A stretch of 11,657 nucleotides of DNA from Stramenopiles sp. TOSAG23-2 (taxonomy: Eukaryota; Sar), in contig LT649910.1 of assembly GCA_900128395.1 (NCBI GenBank), forward strand, positions 1-11,657, read 5' to 3'. A model generated the notes under the pieces. The model was not told the origin of the DNA. It searched no databases and saw only the letters and a list, made by a program, of their open reading frames with translations. This document shows, piece after piece, positions 6,967 through 11,657 of this stretch; positions within the stretch are counted from its first letter, which is position 1, and each line of letters starts with the position of its first letter. A program made the translations under genes and the position numbers.

Positions 6967-7072
6967 ATATTAATATACTTTCAACAATAATTAGAAAACA
7001 GGATGATGCATACAAGAAATATGAATGTAAAACAACATGCAAAATATGTAACATTAAATTTATTTTCTAGTA
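6967..7072 (+). repeat. Perfect 106-bp tandem duplication at VOC-like gene start, copy 1
   Basis: Identical to 7073-7178 with no spacer, the two copies meeting at a shared AT. Each unit holds about 36 bp of upstream DNA and the first 23 codons of the VOC-like gene. The unit length is not a multiple of three, so the first copy's start codon (7003) is out of frame with the gene. Confidence 0.95.
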
Positions 7073-7176
7073 ATATTAATATACTTTCAACAATAATTAG
7101 AAAACAGGATGATGCATACAAGAAATATGAATGTAAAACAACATGCAAAATATGTAACATTAAATTTATTTTCTAG
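7003..7176 (+). other. Upstream open frame from duplicated start codon
   Basis: The duplicated ATG at 7003 reads the same first 24 codons as the real gene, then shifts frame at the duplication junction and ends at TAG 7174-7176, after 57 codons. It overlaps the real start at 7109 by 68 bp in another frame. If the duplication is real and transcription starts before 7003, scanning ribosomes would meet this start first. It is probably not a functional protein. Confidence 0.6.
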
Positions 7177-7178
7177 TA
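7073..7178 (+). repeat. Perfect 106-bp tandem duplication at VOC-like gene start, copy 2
   Basis: Second copy of 6967-7072, contiguous with the intact VOC-like gene. An in-frame TAA at 7094-7096 lies upstream of the ATG at 7109, which fixes the gene start inside this copy. Confidence 0.95.
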
Positions 7179-8035
7179 ATGAAGCTGGTGTACAATCACT
7201 ATATGATATTTTTACTCATACATTAGGCTTTGATTCCATTGAAAATAAAAATAGGAACGAAGTTTCAGTGACTGATGGTTATTGTAGAATAAATTTTTGG
7301 TCAAATAATCGTGTATCGGCAATTAGGAATGCTCTTAGTAAGCCGAATATAACACGTTTATCTTCAATGATTTTACATGATCCCTGCAATAATAACAATA
7401 ATGTAGATAGTGATGACAGTAATAATAATGTCTTCAATGAAACTTTTCAAAAGTGGAAACTGTGCGTAGGTAATTCACCAAAACTAAATACTGAGTTACG
7501 AAATAGTAACCGATCAATTAATGATGATGACTCCTCAGTTGATATAGGCCATCGCCCACTATTGAAAGAAATTGTATTAGGGTTAACATCAACTGAGGAT
7601 TACAATCGCTATTCAGATCACCTTTTTCAATGTTTACCGTATGCTAATGAGAAATGTCCTGGAATTTTTTCTGTGTCCTCGAATAAATTGTTAAATATAA
7701 GGTTATTACCAAGTAAAACGTCTTCATTAGTATTTCATGTAAATGATATACAGGAAGCGGAGAAACAATTGAACATGGTAAATATGAATGGTGGTAGAAT
7801 TGGTTATACCGGGGCTAGTCATGGACAACTAATGTTGAAAACACCTCTACAAGATGGTGTTGATATTAGATTATGTTCAAAGGTAGAACTTGAACCTCAT
7901 TTTTGTGAAGGCGAGCAAGCAGTGTACGAGGGAGTTATAAAAGGATTTGGTGATGTGGCACATACTTCTCAACTTGGTTGTGGCCACATCTTAAGAAAAG
8001 AAATTATTGGAAAAGCTATGAGTGATAAGTTGTAA
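7109..8035 (+). CDS. Possible VOC/glyoxalase-fold protein
   Basis: A 308-codon gene, ATG 7109 to TAA 8033-8035. An in-frame stop at 7094 rules out a longer N-terminus. Two segments resemble halves of the vicinal oxygen chelate fold: residues about 8-65 (VTLNLFSSNEAGVQSLYDIF...LGF, a strand-helix-strand pattern) and about 205-265 (SLVFHVNDIQEAEKQLN, then NGGRIGYTGASHGQLMLKTP and DGVDIRLC). His210 in FHVND is where a metal ligand often sits, but I cannot identify a full ligand set, so enzyme activity is unproven. Between them is an insert with Asn/Asp runs (residues 93-110). No signal peptide or membrane segment is seen. The extreme C-terminus, KEIIGKAMSDKL, lies in a duplicated unit. It converges with the coiled-coil gene. 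The fold assignment is tentative; it could be a lineage-specific protein of another fold. Confidence 0.5.
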   Translation: MMHTRNMNVKQHAKYVTLNLFSSNEAGVQSLYDIFTHTLGFDSIENKNRNEVSVTDGYCRINFWSNNRVSAIRNALSKPNITRLSSMILHDPCNNNNNVDSDDSNNNVFNETFQKWKLCVGNSPKLNTELRNSNRSINDDDSSVDIGHRPLLKEIVLGLTSTEDYNRYSDHLFQCLPYANEKCPGIFSVSSNKLLNIRLLPSKTSSLVFHVNDIQEAEKQLNMVNMNGGRIGYTGASHGQLMLKTPLQDGVDIRLCSKVELEPHFCEGEQAVYEGVIKGFGDVAHTSQLGCGHILRKEIIGKAMSDKL

Positions 8036-8141
8036 AACACAAAATATCGTTACACGTACATACTCGTACGAAGCGTAAAAAATAATACATCTATATATAT
8101 AAATATTTAATGTACATTAATATATACACACATGTCTCGAT
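8001..8141 (+). repeat. Tandem duplication at VOC-like gene 3' end, copy 1 (141 bp)
   Basis: The unit starts about 11 codons before the stop (IIGKAMSDKL, TAA) and extends 106 bp into the 3' flank, ending at CATGTCTCGAT. It is repeated at 8142-8286. Differences are two substitutions (TACACGTACATACTCG versus TACACATACACACTCG) and a longer TA run in copy 2. Confidence 0.93.
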
Positions 8142-8286
8142 AAATTATTGGAAAAGCTATGAGTGATAAGTTGTAAAACACAAAATATCGTTACACATAC
8201 ACACTCGTACGAAGCGTAAAAAATAATACATCTATATATATATATAAATATTTAATGTACATTAATATATACACACATGTCTCGAT
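8142..8286 (+). repeat. Tandem duplication at VOC-like gene 3' end, copy 2 (145 bp)
   Basis: Second, slightly diverged copy of 8001-8141. Its first 35 bases are an untranslated remnant of the VOC-like C-terminus and stop. Its final ~50 bp also form the start of the next duplication (8237-8524), so the two duplications overlap and the segment ending in CATGTCTCGAT is present three times (ending at about 8141, 8286 and 8430). Confidence 0.93.
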
Positions 8287-8380
8287 TTTTTACAAAAACG
8301 CTCTTCCCTCTCTCCCCCTCTCTCATCCTCTTCTTCATATGGTGAACTTTCGTTTTTTTTAAAAGAAAAATGTTATGTAA
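8237..8380 (+). repeat. Perfect 144-bp tandem duplication at coiled-coil gene 3' end, copy 1
   Basis: Identical to 8381-8524. It contains the AT-rich shared segment, a polypyrimidine tract (about 8300-8338), and the last seven codons with stop of the minus-strand gene, here detached from that gene (8359-8380). Confidence 0.95.
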
Positions 8381-8524
8381 TATATATATAAATATTTAAT
8401 GTACATTAATATATACACACATGTCTCGATTTTTTACAAAAACGCTCTTCCCTCTCTCCCCCTCTCTCATCCTCTTCTTCATATGGTGAACTTTCGTTTT
8501 TTTTAAAAGAAAAATGTTATGTAA
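8381..8524 (+). repeat. Perfect 144-bp tandem duplication at coiled-coil gene 3' end, copy 2
   Basis: Second copy, contiguous with the minus-strand coiled-coil gene whose stop is at 8505-8503. The boundary at 8524/8525 falls inside a codon seven residues from the C-terminus. Confidence 0.95.
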
Positions 8525-10281
8525 CAAAAGAAAATCGCAAATACCCAAAACGTCCCTTCACTGTAAAAATAATACCCAAAAATGGTCATGTACAACACTG
8601 TTCCTAATGCTATCCATGAACTGTTATTTTTATCGTTCAATACATTAACCAATGTATCAGCCATGTTATGTATTGGAATGACAAGAGTCATTAAAAGTGC
8701 CACAATCAAAACATACAAAATTACCAATACCAGTAAACAATACAAATTCGACAGAAAACGGGCTTGTTTCTTCGCATTTATAGCTGCTAACCGTGCTTTT
8801 TCTTTTGTATTTTTCTTGTTTTCTTCACTAGCAATTTTTTGTTTTTCTGCTTCTTCCACTTTCTGCTTTTTCATTAGTTCTTCTTTCGCGGCTTTTTGAA
8901 ACGCTTCTTTTTCTTCTTCTTCTTTCCGTTGTGTTTCTCTTTTCTTCTCTTGTTCTTCTTCGTATACAGCCATAGCCTTCTCGCTTTCTTCCATTTTCAT
9001 ATTGTTTACACGTTTTTTCTCTGCTTCTTCCACTTTTACTTTTTCATCCTCTTCCATTTGTTCTTTTTTTAGTTTTTCAACACGTTTCTTCTCTGCTTCT
9101 TCCGCTTCAGCTAGTTTTTCTTTTTCTTCCTTCGCCAACTTCGCTTGATGACGCTCCAATTCTTTTCTCTCTTGCTCTTTCTCCCTTTCTTCCACTTGCC
9201 GCTTTGTTTCTTCCTCTTTCTTCGAATTTTCTGCATCCTTTTTACTTTCCATCTCTTGTTTTTTTTTATCTTCTTCTTGTTTCTTTTCTTGCATTTTTGC
9301 ATTATCTTCTTGTTTCTTTTCATGCTTTTCATTTTCCTCTGTTTCCTTCACTCTTTTCTCATTTTCTTCAGCAACTTTTTGATCTTCCTCTACTTTACGT
9401 TTAGTTGCTTGTTTTTCACCTTCTTCTGCTTTTTTTGCTTCATGCTTTTCATTTTCCTCTGTTTCTTTTTCCCTTCTTTCAAATTCATCTTGTTTCTGTT
9501 TTTCTTCCATTTCTTTTGCTTTTTTTTCATTTTCCTTTGCCTCTTGTTCTTGTTGATTTTTTATCGTTTCTTCCTGTTTCTCATTTTCTTCCACTTCTTT
9601 CTTTTCAGTTTCTTCGGCTTGCTTTTTCTCCTTCTTTTTATTACGCTCTTCTACCCGTTTTTTTGCAGCATCTTCAGCAGCTTGCTTGGTCTTTTCCTCT
9701 TTTGCCCGTCCTTCTTTTTTTGTTTGCTTTTTATTTTCTTCATCCTTATTTTTTACTTGTTGCTCTTCCATTTGTTGTTGTAGTTTCTGTTGCTGTTTTA
9801 ATTCTTTCATATTACTTTTTTCGTCTTCTTCATTGATACGAGATTTTACAGCTTCTTCAGCTAATTTCTCTTGATCTTCTTCCGTCGTTTGCTTTTCATT
9901 TGCTGATGCCATTTCTGGCTGTTGTCCATTTGCATCAACTTCCATATTTAATATATCTTGCATATTATTATCGTTATTATTATTGTTATTATTATTTGCT
10001 AAATGTTCCATCATATCTCCTATTAGTTCATCTACTAGATGTTTCTCTAGATTATGTTCCTTGCCAAATGATACGGCGGCATCTTGAACGGTTTGACCAT
10101 GTTCTACTTTGAAAATATATTTAGTGTCTTTAATATTTATCATACCTTCAAAACGTGGTTTTTGTGGTGTTGATGAACCATCATTTTCTTTCGCAACTAC
10201 GAAAATATTATTATCATTATTATTGAAAACTAAAAATAACAATACAATACTACAACATTTATATATAATATTTTTTAACAT
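8503..10281 (-). CDS. Secretory-pathway Lys/Glu-rich coiled-coil protein with C-terminal membrane segments
   Basis: A 592-codon gene, ATG at 10281-10279, TAA at 8505-8503. Residues 1-31 look like a signal sequence (IVLLFLVF), with an NNNDNN tract sitting inside it. Residues about 42-95 form a compact region, FEGMINIKDTKYIFKVEHGQ then VQDAAVSFGKEHNLEKHLVDEL, a strand pair plus helices, resembling small N-terminal modules I recall from stramenopile proteins (weak). Asn and Gln runs follow. Residues about 130-505 are almost entirely Lys, Glu, Gln, Arg and Ala with heptad-like order: a long coiled coil or single alpha-helix. Residues 512-536, 556-574 and 577-592 are hydrophobic, so the tail is probably membrane-embedded, and two sequons precede the second segment. 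It may be a tether or structural rod in the endomembrane system; no family is recognised. The last seven codons are duplicated downstream. Confidence 0.75.
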   Translation of the reverse strand: MLKNIIYKCCSIVLLFLVFNNNDNNIFVVAKENDGSSTPQKPRFEGMINIKDTKYIFKVEHGQTVQDAAVSFGKEHNLEKHLVDELIGDMMEHLANNNNNNNNDNNMQDILNMEVDANGQQPEMASANEKQTTEEDQEKLAEEAVKSRINEEDEKSNMKELKQQQKLQQQMEEQQVKNKDEENKKQTKKEGRAKEEKTKQAAEDAAKKRVEERNKKKEKKQAEETEKKEVEENEKQEETIKNQQEQEAKENEKKAKEMEEKQKQDEFERREKETEENEKHEAKKAEEGEKQATKRKVEEDQKVAEENEKRVKETEENEKHEKKQEDNAKMQEKKQEEDKKKQEMESKKDAENSKKEEETKRQVEEREKEQERKELERHQAKLAKEEKEKLAEAEEAEKKRVEKLKKEQMEEDEKVKVEEAEKKRVNNMKMEESEKAMAVYEEEQEKKRETQRKEEEEKEAFQKAAKEELMKKQKVEEAEKQKIASEENKKNTKEKARLAAINAKKQARFLSNLYCLLVLVILYVLIVALLMTLVIPIHNMADTLVNVLNDKNNSSWIALGTVLYMTIFGYYFYSEGTFWVFAIFFCYITFFF

Positions 10282-10832
10282 TTTTTTATTATTATTTCGA
10301 TGATTGTGGCTCTTTAGCTATATGCATATATGATATGTGAGAACGTGTATATATATATATATTGTGATACACAAATATATAGAAACGCACACCACATCAA
10401 GAATAATATATATTTTGTTTTTTTTTTTATTTATATGTGCAATAATTTTTTTGAAAATGCTATTTATTGGATGGACGTTATTTTTATATCCCCTGCATAT
10501 TATAGTTGTTACGTCACAAGGGTCCTCATTTTAAGGATTATTAACATAAAGTGGTTTAAATTGTTTCTAGTATAAATAATAATACTGTTAAAGTATTAAA
10601 TTTGACCTATCTATATGACTCCCCTATGTAATTTCTGTAGTCTACTAAGTTTATTTCAGAGAAGTGCACCTTTTTTACCACTTGCAAATCCGGGGGGATT
10701 ACAAGGACATAATTTTACATTTCATATATATATATGCATGTGCATTGTCCACATATTAATGTAATGATACTGTGAACAGTCGTCTTACTTTGTAACGATT
10801 GAGTTTGTGTTGTGTCTTATATATGCAGAGAA
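10282..10832. other. Divergent promoter region
   Basis: These 551 bp lie between the minus-strand coiled-coil gene and the plus-strand secreted glycoprotein gene and should contain both promoters. TA-repeat tracts lie near 10350-10362 and 10724-10735. Two GC-bearing elements stand out: CCCCTATGTAATTTC at 10621-10635 and, inverted, CCTTGTAATCCCCCC at 10706-10692. Short open frames here (for example 10330-10575) have composition typical of random AT-rich DNA. No duplication like those at the other gene junctions was found. Confidence 0.6.
10621..10706. promoter_or_regulatory. Inverted pair of TGTAAT/C-run motifs
   Basis: CCCCTATGTAATTTC (10621-10635, plus) and CCTTGTAATCCCCCC (10706-10692, minus) share a TGTAAT core beside a C run. 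They face each other 56 bp apart, roughly 130-210 bp upstream of the start at 10833. They resemble the tandem pair at 306-333, so one factor may serve both divergent regions (inference). Confidence 0.35.
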
Positions 10833-11525
10833 ATGTTAAGCAATCATCTCATATATACCCAATATCATCGTCAATTATATCAAAAACAAATCATGACGAT
10901 GATGATAATTATATTGATGATAATTATTGGAAATGTAGACATTATGATAAAAGTTGGTGCAACTAAATATTTAGATACATTTGCAACATCACCAGGGCCC
11001 TTAGAAAATGAGATGACGGTTCGATGGAGTGAAACAAATTTTTCAAGTGTCGATAACAATGAAATGAATTTAACTTTATATAATATATCCGGAGCATGGA
11101 AACATCAAATAGTTGCATACAATAATAAAACATTCACGATATCAGGCTTAACTGTAAATCAAGAGTATTGGTTTCAAAGCAAATATTACATTGATGCAGT
11201 TAATGTGACGAATGGTGCCTTGCTCTTTCAATTTAATGTTGGGCCACGTCTACATTCACATCCAATCCATGATTTAAATGATAATACGAATATAGACAAG
11301 TACTGGGTGAGTTCAAATTCAGGTACATTATATCATTTAACATGCCCAAAAGATGCTCATATTGTACTAAATCGCATTGTATACGTATGCCCAGAACTTA
11401 CGATAGTAGAACCAACGCAAAATGATTTATGCAATGATTTGGAAAGGCCGTGTGTGGCAGTGCAAAAACTAAAGCAATTAAGAAAAGAAGGGGAATGGGT
11501 TTCACATAAAAATTTAATCAATTGA
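10833..11525 (+). CDS. Small secreted glycoprotein with fibronectin-III-like segment
   Basis: A 230-codon gene from ATG 10833 to TGA 11523-11525. A second ATG at 10893 (residue 21) would give a more standard signal sequence, MTMMIIILMIIIGNVDIMI, ending near VGA; either start leads into the secretory pathway. The frame is open upstream of 10833 only through non-ATG codons. Residues about 50-125 resemble a fibronectin type III domain: MTVRWSETNFSS, NLTLYNISGAW, then KTFTISGLTVNQEYWFQSKY, the typical 'I-x-x-L-x-x-x-x-x-Y-x-F' pattern. Five N-glycosylation sequons (NFS, NLT, NIS, NKT, NVT) support an extracellular or lumenal location. The C-terminal part has four cysteines (in LTCPKD, YVCPEL, NDLCND, RPCVAV) that could form two disulfides. 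There is no membrane anchor after the signal. Function is unknown; the domain call is from pattern alone. Confidence 0.6.
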   Translation: MLSNHLIYTQYHRQLYQKQIMTMMIIILMIIIGNVDIMIKVGATKYLDTFATSPGPLENEMTVRWSETNFSSVDNNEMNLTLYNISGAWKHQIVAYNNKTFTISGLTVNQEYWFQSKYYIDAVNVTNGALLFQFNVGPRLHSHPIHDLNDNTNIDKYWVSSNSGTLYHLTCPKDAHIVLNRIVYVCPELTIVEPTQNDLCNDLERPCVAVQKLKQLRKEGEWVSHKNLIN

Positions 11526-11657
11526 TACGGTATCTAGCCAGCTAGGTACCTATATTTTATAATATTTAAGCACTTAATAATAATAATTGAAATAATAATA
11601 GCTCTATAAAATAAATAATATTACAGAAATAATATAGTATATATATTAATATATATA
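11526..11657. other. 3' flank, AT-rich
   Basis: The last 132 bases follow the TGA of the glycoprotein gene and consist of AT-rich DNA with AATAAT repeats and TA-rich ends. Possible polyadenylation-type AATAAA-like words are abundant but not specific in this composition. Nothing else is seen. Confidence 0.6.

Larger units (their letters stand above)
6586..7108. other. Intergenic region, phosphatase 3' flank to VOC-like gene
   Basis: This region holds the two tandem duplications (6542-6769 and 6967-7178) and about 200 bp of unique sequence between them. In the unique part, ATTGACACAGTA (6783-6794) is identical to 476-487, and T6-CACCCACATTTCTTCC (6824-6845) resembles 348-371. Both may be upstream elements of the VOC-like gene. 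Without one unit of each duplication the spacer would be about 300 bp. Confidence 0.6.
8036..8502. other. Intergenic region between convergent genes
   Basis: The region is almost wholly made of the two overlapping tandem duplications (8001-8286 and 8237-8524). Removing one unit of each would leave about 180 bp between the two stop codons. It contains TA repeats and a CT-rich tract, which is GA-rich on the transcript of the minus-strand gene. No gene or stable RNA is seen. Confidence 0.7.

Noticed and set aside
8230-8242. TA-rich microsatellites as functional elements
   Set aside because: TA runs are scattered throughout the AT-rich intergenic DNA and differ in length between duplicate copies; nothing marks them as functional.
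9145-9836. Long plus-strand open frames rich in Phe, Leu and Ser
   Set aside because: They are the antisense of the Lys/Glu-rich coiled coil (TTC/CTT codons opposite GAA/AAG); composition explains them, and there is no independent sign of a gene.
10330-10575. Plus-strand 81-codon frame in the divergent promoter region
   Set aside because: Composition is Ile/Tyr/Phe/Asn typical of random AT-rich DNA, there is no recognisable domain, and a second frame of similar length overlaps it.
1-11657. tRNA, rRNA or other structured RNA genes
   Set aside because: No tRNA-like box A/box B pair or rRNA core sequence was noticed in the intergenic DNA, but no covariance search could be run.

Overview
This is AT-rich nuclear DNA from a protist-like eukaryote. 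No introns are needed to read the genes. Coding regions are long and packed tightly, and asparagine and proline runs are common. Stop codons TAA, TAG and TGA all end genes here, which fits the standard genetic code. The mitochondrial ATP synthase b-like protein looks most like the stramenopile form from memory, so a free-living, perhaps uncultured, stramenopile is my best guess (inference, low confidence).

Layout. (1) Positions 1-55 hold the first codons of an ATP synthase b-like gene running leftward out of the window. (2) 56-1024 is an upstream region between that gene and the next, containing a perfect 171-bp direct repeat and a short inverted piece of coding DNA. (3) 1025-6585 is one very large gene for a PH-PH-C2-GYF-GYF inositol polyphosphate 4-phosphatase (INPP4-like) with the active-site signature CKSAKDRT. 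It is interrupted at 1592-2558 by a second, complete copy of the ATP synthase b-like gene, and a 55-bp in-frame direct repeat flanks the interruption. (4) 7109-8035 encodes a protein with a VOC/glyoxalase-like look. (5) 8503-10281 (minus) encodes a secretory-pathway protein with a long Lys/Glu-rich coiled coil and C-terminal membrane segments. (6) 10833-11525 encodes a small secreted glycoprotein with a fibronectin-III-like segment.

The most striking structure is not a gene. Gene boundaries from 6.5 to 8.5 kb carry tandem duplications of 106-145 bp, each with one edge a few codons inside a start or stop. The 5' region carries a 171-bp repeat bracketing an inverted coding fragment, and a whole gene sits inside another gene between short direct repeats. 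This is either a real history of template-switch or microhomology rearrangement, or systematic assembly or whole-genome-amplification chimerism. The sequence alone cannot decide, so both readings and their tests are given. Apart from shared lipid-signalling domains within the INPP4-like gene, I see no evidence that the genes form a pathway together.
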